This document shows, in pieces, positions 32,905 to 44,010 of a stretch of DNA of 64,000 bases. Both the position numbers and the translations under genes were made by a program. The notes beneath the pieces were generated by a model, which was not told where the DNA came from, did no database searches, and saw only the letters and a program-made list of their open reading frames with translations. The DNA is from Tritrichomonas musculus (lineage: Eukaryota > Parabasalia > Tritrichomonadida > Tritrichomonadidae), in the NCBI GenBank assembly GCA_039105265.1, contig JAPFFF010000057.1, positions 372,001 to 436,000 on the forward strand, read 5' to 3'. Each line of letters begins with the position of its first letter. Positions within the stretch are counted from its first letter, which is position 1.

Positions 32905-33622
32905 ATGAAATACCTCCATCAAAATGACATTATTCATAGTCATTTAAATCCAAGAAATATTCTTATCGATGATGATTTTAATCCCAAAATAACCGATTTT
33001 TATTTCAATAATAAGCTTGATATTAAAACAATAGACAATGAAAAAGCAACATTTTTGCATTATAGTTGTCAATCAGGAAACATTGACCTAGTTAAGTATT
33101 TGATATATTTGAATAAAACAAAAATAAAAGACAAAGATATTAGCGATAATACAATTTTGCATTATGTCTGTCAAAATGATTCAATTCCACTTTTTGAATA
33201 CATCAGTTCATTTAAAGCAATAGATATCACTTCACGCAATTTTCAAGGGCAAACCGTTCTACATCGTGCATGTCAATTGAAAACACCAAAAATTTGCTAA
33301 ATACATAATTGGACTTAATAAAATTAATCTAAATTATAAAGATTCTGATAATTGCACGCTTTTACACTTAGCATCAAAAGCAGGCAATTTTGAACTCTTT
33401 AAATTTCTTATTTCATTTAATAAGATAGATACTAATGTGAAAAATGATGCTGGTGAGACCTTATTTCTATATGCATTAGAATCAAATAATTACGAACTAG
33501 TTAAATATATCATTACAGAGAATATTATTGATTTTAATATCAAATATTGAAAAGGAAATTCAGTTTTCCATCATCTTTGTGAAGCAGGCAATTTAGAATT
33601 AGTTGATTTAGCACATAAATGA
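32905..33622 (+). pseudogene. kinase catalytic-loop fragment joined to ankyrin repeats
   Basis: The frame from the ATG at 32905 reads MKYLHQNDIIHSHLNPRNIL, a degenerate kinase catalytic loop (HSH in place of HRD), then DFNPKITDFYF, an altered DFG region. Four ankyrin-type units follow: TFLHYSCQSGNIDLVKYLI, TILHYVCQNDSIPLFEYI, TVLHRACQL, then after a frame change near 33290, TLLHLASKAGNFELFKFLI, TLFLYALESNNYELVKYII and a last one after an in-frame TGA near 33548. The N-lobe is absent; the right arm of the 613-bp inverted-repeat element abuts its start. Kinase-ankyrin fusions are common in trichomonads. Non-functional as it stands. Confidence 0.75.
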
Positions 33623-33809
33623 CATTCTCTTATTCATCTATCATACAATATAATGAGTAGTAAACATTCTACTTAAATAAATTGCATATGATCACAGTGA
33701 TGGTAAATGTTTTTATGATATGAAAATTTGTTCATTTTTGACACTTTTATATAATAAATGCTATTTATTCAAATAAAATTCTAAAATATATATTTGTTTA
33801 ACTAATTAA

Positions 33810-36313
33810 TTAATATCCAAATCCTGCGTAAAATTCTGGCGAAAGGTCTTTTGCATTTGGATATTTTGGTTTAATTGCTTTTTTATCTATGTGTTCTAGT
33901 TCTGATGATAGAATTGGATGTAATGTTATATTATATAAGTAATCTTTATGTCGATATAATTCATATAATTCGTTAAAATATAACTTATATTGACCTATTA
34001 CAGCAAGTATTTTATCTATTATCATTTCAGTTATATCATTTCTAATACTAAGTTCCTGCTTGATTGTTTCAACATTGAATTCAAATTTCAAAAGTAATGC
34101 TAAACACAACAAAATAAATGAATGCTCGAATTTATCCATTGATCTTAGTAATAAATCAATTGATTTGTTGAGATCTTGTTTGATTGTTTCATCATAAATA
34201 TAAACATGAGCCAAGTTGTACATTGATAAATAATCATTTTTCTGTTGAATCCCTTCTTCAAAATATATTATTGCATTGCTTATGTTTCTTTTAATTTCAT
34301 TATAACCGTGTTTGTATATAATACCAAGATTATTTTTTGAGTATTGGTTGTTGAACGATGACGCTTCTTTGTAATAATGAATAGCTTCTAAAATATTCTT
34401 TTTAACATACTTTCCCTCATGAAGTAAAAAGCCATGTGCAAAATTTGCTTGTCTGTTTTCATTTTTAGATGCCAATATGATTAAATATGTGCCTTTTTTA
34501 ATATCTTGCCTTACAGATAAACCTGTATAATAAATACATCCGAGTATGAATTGTGCTTTTGGCTGACTTTGATTTGCAGCAAGTGTAAAATAATGAATTG
34601 CTTTGTTGATATCTTGTGCGACACCTAGTCCATTATAATAAATTACACCTAGGTTATGTTGTGCTTGTGGATGATTTCGATTTGCAGCAAGTGTGAAATA
34701 ATGAATTGCTTTGTAGATGTTTTGTGTAACATAAATGAGCTTGAGGGATATTTTGATTGGCAGCAAGTGTTAAATAATGAATTGCCTTGTTGATATCTTG
34801 TTTGACATTTGGTTCAATATAATAAATGATTCCTAGGATATAATGTGCTTGCGAAATATTTTGATTTGAAGCAAGTGATAAATAATGAATTGCTTTATTG
34901 ATGTCTTGTTTGATATATTGCCCTTTATAATAAATGATGGCTAATTCATATTGTGCTTGTGGAATATTTTGATTTGAAGCAAGAGATAAATAATGAAGCG
35001 CTTTGTTGATATCTCTTCTTTTTAAATAAATTATACCCAGATTATATAGTGATAGTGGATGATTATGATTTGCAGCAAGTGTATAATAATGAATTGCTTT
35101 GTTGATGTCTCGTGTAACATATTGTTCAGAATTTTAAATGTTACCTAAATTATATTGTGCTTGTGGAATATTTTGATCTGACGCTAGTGTAAAATCATGA
35201 ATTGCTTTGTTGATGTCTAATTTGACATATTGTCCATTTAAATGAATTACACCTAGGTTATATTGTGCTTCTGGAATATTTTGTTTTTCAGCGAGCCATA
35301 AATAATTAATTGCTTTGTTGATATCTTGAGGGACATATCGTCCTTCTAAATAAATGACGCTTAAAGTATATTGCGCTTTTGCATGATTTTGGTTTGCTGC
35401 TAGTGATAAATAAGGAATTGCCATTTTGATATCTTGCTTATGATAATAAAAGATACCGATATCGAATTGTGCTTCTGGGATATTTTGTATTAAGGCTAAT
35501 GATATCAAATACTGCTTTTTATAACCTTTAATTTTGGTAGAAAAATTGGCAAAAAAAGTATATATAACTTCTATAATATTTGGTCTTTTAGTTGGATCTC
35601 TTTCTAAACATGATTTTAAAATGAAATCTTCTTTAATTACCATTTTATTATTTATTATTGGAGCCTTTCCATATAATATGAAATGAATAATGTATCCTAA
35701 CGAATAAACGTCTGATTTGAATGTTTTGTTTTCTTCAGGAGCAACTACTTGATCATCAAAATCTTTTGTTTGCACATCACCTACTGTTAATACACTATCA
35801 AAATCAATTAATATTGCATCTTTTCTTTGATTTATCATGATATTGTTAAGTCTCAAATCACGATAGATATAATTTTGTGAATGAATATAATGAATTGTGA
35901 GAAGAAGTTCAAAAATGATGATGTATTTTTCTTGATCATTTAAGTTCTCTAATTCATATTTATCAAGAGTTTTTCCTTCAACATATCCAAGCAAAAGATA
36001 TTTTGGCAGGTATTTTAGTTGGATGAAGCCGATATATGGGACAATGAATGGATATCGAATGCTTAAATAATTGTTTCTTTCTCGTTCAATCAAATAAATA
36101 GATTTTGCATTTGGAAGTTTCATTGCAAAAATCTCTTCCTTAGAAATAAAATAAATTAAACAAACTCTTCCACAGCTTCCTCCTCCAATATTTCTTAATT
36201 CCAAGTAGCTCATGTCTATATTTGCTGCATTTTCCTCTTTATATTCATCAAATTTGTCATTTAAATATTTACCATATCTATTTCGCGAATTTTGATAAGC
36301 TTTTTTAATTTAA
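33810..36313 (-). pseudogene. 5'-truncated, broken kinase-Sel1 gene
   Basis: Relative of the intact gene at 5566. The frame opens after a TAA near 36314 and reads KKAYQNSRNRYGKYLNDKFD, matching only the linker before the kinase, so the 180-residue N-terminal domain is gone; the first ATG is at 36213 (MSYLELRN). The kinase has loop GGGSCGRV, AMKL lysine, YRDLRLNN and DFDS. Sel1 repeats follow. At 35134-35136 a TAA interrupts the frame (NLGNI, stop, NSEQYVTRDI) where Tyr is expected; about 34735 a short deletion shifts the frame; repeats then run on to the C-terminus ELEHIDKKAIKPKYPNAKD at 33810. The tail resembles the end of the 5566 gene (YEGFGLDI versus YAGFGY). Host pseudogene, fairly young. 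Confidence 0.82.
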
Positions 36314-36353
36314 AAACCGCTTAAGCAATTATAGACATGAGCTACTTGGAATT
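36197..36353. repeat. 24-bp perfect inverted duplication at a gene break
   Basis: AATTCCAAGTAGCTCATGTC plus TATA at 36197-36220 is exactly mirrored at 36330-36353. The left copy is the start of a kinase frame (MSYLEL); the right copy lies at the end of a Sel1 fragment on the same strand. About 109 bases separate the arms. Confidence 0.9.
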
Positions 36354-37042
36354 ATTCTTGTAATATTTTTTCTGCTTCTTTCTTATTCATATCAATTCCA
36401 TCGCCTTCTTTGAGCATATTTGCATAATTCATCATTGAATCAGAATCCCCAAGGTCAGCTGCTTGCTTGTAAAGCATTGCAGCTTCATTTTTGTTCTCAT
36501 CAATTCCATCACCATTTTTGAGAATGTTGGCATATTGTATTGTTGATGCAATATGGCCTTGCTCAGCTCCTTTTTTGAAATATTTGGCAGCTTCTTCTTT
36601 ATTCATCTCGATTCCAATTCCTAAATTGCACATGACTGCATAATTGAAAATTGATTCAATATCTCCTTGCTCAGTTGCCAGTTTGAAATATTTTGCTGCT
36701 TCACTCTTGTATTCTTTGATTCCAATCCCATCTTTAAGCATTTTTGCATATTCGAGCATTGCTTGTGGATTTCCTTGATATGCTTTGAATTTGATTTGAG
36801 AAATATGATATGGATCTTCTGAATTTCTGATTTTTATGTCCTTCTTGTCCTACTGCTTGCATTTTATTTATCTGTATGCCTTCGTCTTTCCAATCCTTTT
36901 CAAGTTCTGATACTGTTGGCGGTAAAGAAATTCTTGTCAATGAAGTTTGTGAGAAAGTGTTTTTTTTTTTTTGAGAACAAGCAACCAAATTAACATTGAA
37001 TTTAATGATATACTCAAAAATTTGAGATATTAATTTTGTCAA
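36352..37042 (-). pseudogene. Sel1-repeat gene fragment with LRR-like start
   Basis: The C-terminal piece (36759-36352) has four Sel1 repeats of the bacterial-like spacing (EAAKYFKKGAEQGHIASTIQ, NGDGIDENKNEAAMLYKQAA) and stops at ILQE inside the inverted duplication. The upstream frame (37042-36734) reads SLTRISLPPTVSELEKDWKD, an LRR-like piece, and then SEDPYHISQIKFKAYQGNPQ appears only after changing frame near 36760-36800. The kinase that normally links such parts is missing. Divergent from the next gene, with overlapping 5' ends. Confidence 0.65.
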
Positions 37043-37095
37043 TGAATTGTTTTAATATTTCGACAAAAAAATTGACATTCAAATCAGTTTTTAGC

Positions 37096-39137
37096 ATGGA
37101 TATACCTCCCCAAATTGCATATGAAGAATTTGTGATTAACGAAGATGATTTCGAGATACATGATGTATTAAAAGGGAAAACAAATGCTTTCAGAAAAGTA
37201 GAATTAATGGCAAGAAAACCAAAAAATGATAATTATGAAGAAGATAAGAGCCAATATGTTCGAGTTCGTTTATCTGATGATGAAAATATATTTCGAAAAG
37301 AAATGAATATTATTATTAAAACAATGCTTCATTCATCAATTGCATTTTTTGAAGGATTTCAAATTACACCAAATCATTCGGCCATTTTTAAATATTATCC
37401 CAATCATTCGCTTCAACATATTCTTTCCAAAATTAGAGAAGGTCAAAATATTCCACAATGGGATGATACAATGAAAACTATTTGTATTATTGGCCTTGTT
37501 CATGCTGTTACACATCTTCATAATATTTTTGATCACTATATTGAGGATTTTTCAATACATTACTAATGTCCATAAAACATAATTTTTGATTTTGATTTTA
37601 AACCAAAGTTAATTAATTATTTTCTTGGAGAAGAAAAACTTGGAACATATAAAATAGAGTATATACCACCAGAATTGTTCATAAATACAAAAACTCCAAG
37701 TACAGCTGAAGATACTTGGGCGATAGGCATGATAATATATGAAATATTAACCAATCATCGAGCATACCAAGGAAAAGATGAAAATCAAATTAAGAATGAT
37801 ATAATTAATGGAATTATCCCTGAATTTCCAGAAACAACAGAAGAAAATGAAAAAATTATTGTAATTATCCAAATGTGTCTGAATCCAAATCCTCAGAAAG
37901 GCCATGTCCTTATGAAATTTTGTATAAATTGCAGCATTTTAATAGAAAACTTTTCCCAAATGTTGATGAAACGAAACTCATTAATTATATTATAAATGTA
38001 TCACATGACACATTCTTAAATATACGTAATATTCATTACATTCATGCTAATCATTATCAAATTTTGGAATCCAATTACATGAATGAGTATGAAAACGATC
38101 CTTTCATAATAAATCAAATTGGAACATTTCGGCAGAAAGAGTCAAGAAACAGTCCTGAAAAGCTAAGGGAAAGTTTTGATTTATTTATGAAGACAGCAGA
38201 TATTAATTACCCACTTGGTCTTTACAATGCAGCTGTGTGTTTATGGGAAGGAAAATGATGCGAAAAAGACGAACAAAAAGCTTTCTTATTGATGGAGAGG
38301 GCTGCCAATTTGAACCTTGAATTGGCAGTTTAGCAACATTGCATGATGATCAAGAATGGAGTTGGAACAGAGGCTGATTTAAGAAGGGCATTTAAAGTCT
38401 TCAAAATTGGATGTGAAAAAAATTATCGAATGTGCCAATTCGAACTTGCTTTCCTTCTTTTTGAAGGAAGAGATGAGATCGAAAAAGACATTACAAAGTC
38501 TTTTTCTCTTCATTTCGCTGCTGTTCAAAATGGATTCAACAAATCTTACTTTGAAATTGGATACCAATTCTACCTGATGACACAGACAGATGTGGAAAAG
38601 GCTCCTTTAATGATAAGGTATTTAAAGAGAGCTTCAGATCAGAACTGTTCAGATGCATCAGTCTTGCTTGGCAATTTCTACAAAGAAGGCCAATATGTTG
38701 AAAAAGATGAGAAAAAATGTGCTTCTTACTACAAAAAAGCAGCAGATAACGATAATACTCAAGGATTGGTCTTGTTCGGTCAGTGCTTAAAGGATGGCTT
38801 CGGAATAAAAAGAGAGATTTATGATGCTGCTTTTTGCTACCAAAAAGCAGCGGATTTTGGTTCAAAAATTGGCCAATACAACTTTGCAAAGTTGATTTAT
38901 CGTAACCAAGATGTCTTTAACAATCAATTGACAAAGGCAATAAAATATTTCAAAATGGCTGCTGAACAGGGAGCTGCACCGAGTTTGTTTTACTTGGCAA
39001 AAATTTACATAAATTGTGAAGGCGAAATTGGACAGGATTTAAGCAAAGGAAAAGTATATTTGCTTGAATATTTTGAAAAAGTTCCTGAAGATAAAATGTT
39101 CTCTGGATCTGACGAGCTTTATCACAAGATTCAATGA
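37096..39137 (+). pseudogene. broken kinase-like/Sel1 gene
   Basis: The frame from ATG at 37096 reads MDIPPQIAYEEFVINEDDFE, then a kinase-like N-lobe without a glycine loop and a helix ICIIGLVHAVTHLHNIFDHY. At the catalytic loop two in-frame TAA codons occur (37564-37566 and 37573-37575) around CP, and the frame continues NIIFDFDFKPKLINYFLGEE with GTYKIEYIPPELF and DTWAIGMIIYEILT. About 37890 the frame shifts. Sel1 repeats follow in the new frame to 39137, broken by TGA at 38256-38258 (Gly expected) and TAG at 38331-38333. Even in the intact version the HRD loop would be poor, so this was probably a pseudokinase or is long decayed. Host gene. Confidence 0.8.
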
Positions 39138-40227
39138 TTGTAAGGTTATAAATAAAATGATCGTTTTATTAAAATTTTTCGATTTTTTTTTTTACCAAGG
39201 CTATTTACAGCTCAATAAGATCCGATGAAGATCGAATTGAGATCAAGCAGGTGTCAATAAAAATTTAATAACCCTGATAATTTTTTTTTTTTTTCTTTTG
39301 AATGAAACTCAGAAGTATCCAAAATAGTTAACCACATAAAAAAATTTTATGTAATCAATAATAAAATTTTTTGGTTATATATGAAATTGATTCAATATTC
39401 TCTCCATAACATCATAAATTTTGATACTTTGCCATTATACTATTTATGAGACTGAAGAAAATTTGTAGAAAAAAATTCATTTTGTCCTTGGGATAAGAAA
39501 ACTTAGAAATTTGAATATAGAAATTTTGGTTTTTATATTGATGATTATTTTAAAGTTCAAGTTGGAGAGAAATCTGCATACTGCAAGATGCATATCTTTG
39601 TCATAATCATCAGCCACAAATATAATTTTTTTTATATTTCATTATTAGAAGAACTTGCTGTTTTTGGTTTTGCCATTGGAGTGTTATGTGTTTGACTGTA
39701 ATAATTTGCTACATATTAAATGAAAAAAAGTTATAATACATGATATCAAAGCATTACTTTGAATTCCTATAATTTAAACCATCATGAGAAATATATAGCA
39801 AAATTCCTGAAAGTATATTACATTTTCCTCCGATAACAAAAAATAACATTCATAAATAACATTCACTGAATTCAATGAATATCGTATATCGTACTTTTCA
39901 AATATTCTAAACCTCATTGAAATTGTGATCGAAAATTTTTATAAATAAAATACGATACAATTTCAATACTTTACTATTATAAATAATATTTAATCAAAAT
40001 ATAGAATTATCTATTTTTCATTTTTAAAACTGTAATTTATCATTTCCTTTTGGTGAATCTCATATGAAAACTGATTCTTCGTAAAATTTCATTCAATTTT
40101 CATATCACAGAAGCACTTGCTTGAAAAAGTTCACCAAAATGTGGTTACGCACAAAATTGAATTATAGTAAAGTATTCAATCTTTCATAAAAAAAAAGTTT
40201 GTATTCTGTTGTATTTTTTCATCTTGA
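39138..40227. other. AT-rich intergenic stretch with TACGAT-type repeat fragments
   Basis: No gene. ATATCGTATATCGTACTT near 39884-39901 and AAAATACGATACAA near 39949 resemble the arms of the foldback at 41210-41934 and may be a remnant of the same family. Confidence 0.5.
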
Positions 40228-40923
40228 ATGATGTCTTCAAACAATGACAATTTAATACTTTTCAATTCCTCGATTGACACAGATTTTATCGAATCCAATT
40301 TTTTGAACGCCAATGAAGAAAAAAACAACAAAGAACCAATGAATATGTCTGAAGGAAATATACGCAAAAGATTCCCTTTTTCAAAAGAAGAAGATAATCT
40401 CTTACTTAGCCTGGTCCAATTTTACGGACTTCAAAATAAAGGAGTTTGGAATATTATCGCCAGTCATATGAAGGGAAGAAATGTTAGACAATGCAGGGAA
40501 AGATATCAATTGTTTCTGAGTCAATCAGTGAAAAAAGGAGAGAAATGGTCAGCCGAAGAAGATCAGATTCTTTTATCAAAATATGAAATTTATGGTCCGC
40601 ATTGGAAAAAATATGAACCTTTTTTTGTTGGGAGAACATCATACAGCATCAAGAATAGATTTAAATCATTGGCAAGACCGAAACATTTTGTTTATAATAA
40701 TAATCCTGATTTTTTGAAATCAATGCATTATACTCCTATCATAAAAAAACAAAACATTTCAAGCTCTGTATCCAAATTAAAAATTGATTCAATGATATCT
40801 TTTTCAAAAGATGATGATGAAAACGAGATTATAAATTCAACAATGAGTAATCTTGAAAATGCTGATGCATATCCGATTTTTGCTGATAATTATCAACAAA
40901 ATGAACCTTTGATATATTATTAA
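40228..40923 (+). CDS. two-repeat Myb-like DNA-binding protein
   Basis: A 231-residue protein with two Myb/SANT repeats. Repeat 1 (about 47-97) reads FSKEEDNLLLSLVQFYG, GVWNIIASHM and NVRQCRERYQLFL, with Phe in place of the first Trp. Repeat 2 (about 102-149) reads KWSAEEDQILLSKYEIYG, PHWKKYEPFF and SIKNRFKSL, with two aromatic anchors and Phe for the third. This is the layout of small trichomonad Myb regulators, which bind promoters in the nucleus. The tail is polar with an acidic stretch DDDENE. The first two codons are both ATG. TCATC, one base off the initiator consensus, lies just upstream. Target genes are unknown. Intact and short-spaced, so likely active. Confidence 0.9.
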   Translation: MMSSNNDNLILFNSSIDTDFIESNFLNANEEKNNKEPMNMSEGNIRKRFPFSKEEDNLLLSLVQFYGLQNKGVWNIIASHMKGRNVRQCRERYQLFLSQSVKKGEKWSAEEDQILLSKYEIYGPHWKKYEPFFVGRTSYSIKNRFKSLARPKHFVYNNNPDFLKSMHYTPIIKKQNISSSVSKLKIDSMISFSKDDDENEIINSTMSNLENADAYPIFADNYQQNEPLIYY

Positions 40924-41209
40924 ATTTTTTTTATTCTAATCAATATTTTTAAAGATTTTCAATTCATTTTATATTACAGATTTCTTACTGTTATTAGTTA
41001 TATCCATTAAATGGTATTCTTCTTTTTTTTTACTGAATTTTAGTATATTTGATTGAATGTAATATTGAATTAACTATTCAATTTTTTCAATTAGATGATT
41101 CAAAAAATACGATAATATATCAAATTAGAGAAAGAAAAAATATATTCTAAATCAAATTAGAGAATTAACAATTCAATTTTTTTTTCAATTAGATGATTCA
41201 AAAAATACG
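40924..41209. repeat. duplicated flank of the foldback element
   Basis: A segment reading TAACTATTCAATTTTTTCAA then TTAGATGATTCAAAAAATAC (about 41071-41113) recurs at about 41166-41211, just outside the left arm of the foldback; CAAATTAGAGAA also occurs twice between them. Confidence 0.6.
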
Positions 41210-41934
41210 ATTTTGAATTAAAAATAAAGTACGATACGACTAAATGTTATATGGTTTATTCAAAAAAAATTGATTTTTAAATGATCAAAAATCGGAACCA
41301 TGTTTCTTACGACATTACTAATATAAATTTTACGATGTTAAATTTTTTTTTTTTCTCACATACAGAAATAATATCGTGTATCGTATCAAATTTCTCAACA
41401 AACCGAAAAAAATTGTGAAGTACGATATACGATTTATATTCAATTTTTGATAAAAAAAAATATTTTAAATCTTAAAACTATAGATTTAGATTTATTGGAT
41501 AAAAAAATTGTATATTTTTAAAATAGTTTTTAAAGTTATTTTGATGATTTTAATATTTTTTTTTTTTTATGTTTTATCAATCAATATTTTTAGATTTGGT
41601 AATTTTCAGCAACCATTGTTATACGAGAATCAATTTCATTGGTTTCCAATGATATGTTATAATAGATTTTTATATGATTTGCAATATTATTTTTAATCAA
41701 AAATTGAATATAAATCGTATATCGTACTTCACAATTTTTTTCGTTTTGTTGTGAAATTTGATACGATACACGATATTATTTCTGTATGTGAGAAAAACAA
41801 ATTTTACCATCAAAAAATTCATATTAATAAAGTTATAAGAAACCTGATTCCGATTTTTGATCATTTAAAAATCAATTTTTTTGAATAAATCATATAACAT
41901 TTAGTCGTATCGTTCTTTATTTTTAATTCAAAAT
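41210..41934. mobile_element. 725-bp foldback element with about 240-bp arms
   Basis: The arms at 41210-41451 and 41696-41934 are inverted copies, starting TTTTGAATTAAAAATAAAG and containing CGATACGACTAAATGTTATA and TCGTGTATCGTATC. Differences are scattered, so the copies have diverged. The 244-base centre holds a 62-codon hydrophobic open frame (41508-41696) that I do not consider a gene. No target duplication is clear. Confidence 0.8.
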
Positions 41935-42558
41935 TGTATAAAATTTTTCTAAACAAATTTTGCTACGATATTACAATGAATATGATTTTTTTTGGTTCTA
42001 TCCACAAGCATCATATACCAAAATGTTAAATTATAGGAATTTGTTATAAATTCTTATCTTTAGAAAATAAATAATTGGAAATATTTTTACACAAATAACT
42101 TGTGTCTAACTAAAATTGTTCGAGTAAAATTTCTTTTCATGGGATATTTGCATAAATTTATTAAGTTTTTGACGATTGAAAATTGATATTGCTTTTCAAT
42201 GGGATAACTGTTTATAAGCGACTAAGGTCATTAAATTTTTTTATTTTAATATTCTATACGCATAAGGTGAACCTAAGTCATAAAAACTGAGAATATTAAT
42301 ATTATTTTTTATGATAAACATGAAATTTAGAAAATAACCAAATAAATATATATATATATATAAGTAATTTTAAGAAGCAGATAAATAATTACAATGATCA
42401 AATATCGCTAACATATTTTCCATTTGAAATCACAGATTCATCAGTATTTTGCTTTTTATTGTAATCTTCAGCGACTTTTTGCGTTTTATATTTCAAGCTT
42501 TTTCTTTTATATTGAAAATTCATCATAAATGATGCAAAAGCAAGCATAATCAAAAATC
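41935..42558. other. AT-rich intergenic stretch
   Basis: No gene or long repeat seen; a short AT dinucleotide tract lies at about 42345-42362. Confidence 0.5.
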
Positions 42559-42999
42559 CTATTTTAAATGTATATTTTGTTGGGATAAATCTGCTTCTAA
42601 GCTATGAGAAAAATCATTACCAGCAGTTATTTTCAACAACAAACTAAAAACAAGTGCCAAATCATTATTAAATTGTTGAATGAAACTAATTTGGTTGACA
42701 ACAACTTCTGTAAGAAATCCACATATTTTATTACAGAAATTTTCAATTTGATCATACAAAATTCTCACCCGACAATTCTCACAGCTAAGAAAATCATCCT
42801 TTGAAAGATAAGCGAACGAAATGCCAGAAGTCAAAGAAGGAATAACGTCTATTTCTCCATTTTCTGAGTCATACAAGAGAACATTACACAGAAGTATTCG
42901 TATCATATGTTGATCAAAGCCTGTCTTGCAATACACAAAATGTTGGTACGTGTAAGGATCATCCAATGCTCCGTCTGACAACATGAAAGAATGTCCCAT
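42559..42999 (-). CDS. unrecognised 146-residue orphan ORF
   Basis: Starts MGHSFMLSDGALDDPYTYQH and contains HMIRILLCNVLLYDS and ENCRVRILYDQIENF. The IRILLCNVLL and CRVRILY pieces recall the end of PARP catalytic domains (MLLCRVLLG and RVRILYLV-like motifs), but the His-Tyr-Glu signature cannot be seen, so this would be at most a C-terminal fragment. Residue use is protein-like and the frame is open from a TGA upstream. It may be a remnant. Function not assigned. Confidence 0.35.
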   Translation of the reverse strand: MGHSFMLSDGALDDPYTYQHFVYCKTGFDQHMIRILLCNVLLYDSENGEIDVIPSLTSGISFAYLSKDDFLSCENCRVRILYDQIENFCNKICGFLTEVVVNQISFIQQFNNDLALVFSLLLKITAGNDFSHSLEADLSQQNIHLK

Positions 43000-43082
43000 T
43001 GAATTGTATTTAAAAGCATCATTTATATAAATGAAAAAAGTTAGATTTGAATTTCATGAATGATCTTGATTTAAAATGTCAT

Positions 43083-43713
43083 TTAAATGATTAATATTTT
43101 AATTTTAGCATTTATATTAATGTAGTTCGAGATTTGGCTGTGATGACATTTAATAGATTCTTCAAGAATTTTTTCATATTTGTTTTCTGATGGTGAAACA
43201 TGATTGTCTTCAAGATATTTGATCAGTTCTGCATTACAACTGTGAATCCCATAAATCCACATGATGATGTCAGTTTAACTCCTTTCTTTTCCATCTATTT
43301 GATGATGTCATTCGAGCCATAAAATGATGCATATTCAATCAGACTGATATTGTCATTATCTGTCAAAAGTTGGTTTGTTTCAAAAATTGATTTTTTAATT
43401 TCAATTTCATTGAAATTCTTTGATTTCATTATTTCGAATCAATTCACATAAATAATCATCATTTTATTTTCTTCTGTGAGAGACCGTTTGATTTTTGGTT
43501 GAAAATATTCACAATAGTTTCTCCAGTCATAAAAGTATTTCGTAATTATTGAAAAAAATGTATTCATCAATTATCATCATTTTTTCTTCAAGAAGAAATT
43601 TCAAGAATAATGAAATTTTCATATTCTTCGTCACCATCTGATTCTTCTTCAAGGAATTCCAGATGGGACCTTTGAATACTTTTTATTTTTTTAACAAATG
43701 CTTCAGAACTCAT
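43083..43713 (-). pseudogene. decayed ankyrin-family gene with a DUF3447-type N-terminus
   Basis: From an ATG at 43713 the frame reads MSSEAFVKKIKSIQRSHLEF and EEESDGDEEYENF, then stops. Pieces in other frames continue the familiar trichomonad order: SLTEENKMMIIYV, KSIFETNQLLTDNDNISLIE, YASFYGSNDIIK and, near the end, YLEDNHVSPSENKYEKILEE then SIKCHHSQISNYI. This arrangement is the leader that precedes ankyrin repeats in many trichomonad proteins. Several stops and frame changes interrupt it and no ankyrin array follows. Confidence 0.65.
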
Positions 43714-43719
43714 TTTTAC

Positions 43720-44010
43720 AAAAAAAAAAAAAAAAAAAAATGGTCAAAATAAATGAAATGTGATATGAAATAATATTTAAGGTTTTTCTAAATCTGAAAA
43801 AAATAATTTGTAAACCATTCATTCAATACTTTAATTGCATTTATTTATATTTCGTAATACAAAAAAAAAAATTGAGTGGTCTTTTTCTGGGACATATGCT
43901 CTGAATACTCACAAGCATTGAAATAAACAAACATACAAACATTTAATATTGAAAATATAGACTTTTATTAATAATCAATACTCAATAGATATTTAGAAAA
44001 ATAAATATAA
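43720..44010. other. AT-rich spacer with a long A run
   Basis: An A run of about 22 bases lies at 43719-43740. Nothing else recognised. Confidence 0.5.

Noticed and set aside
41508-41696. 62-residue hydrophobic open frame in the centre of the foldback
   Set aside because: T-rich DNA gives hydrophobic translations by itself; no motif or promoter supports a gene.
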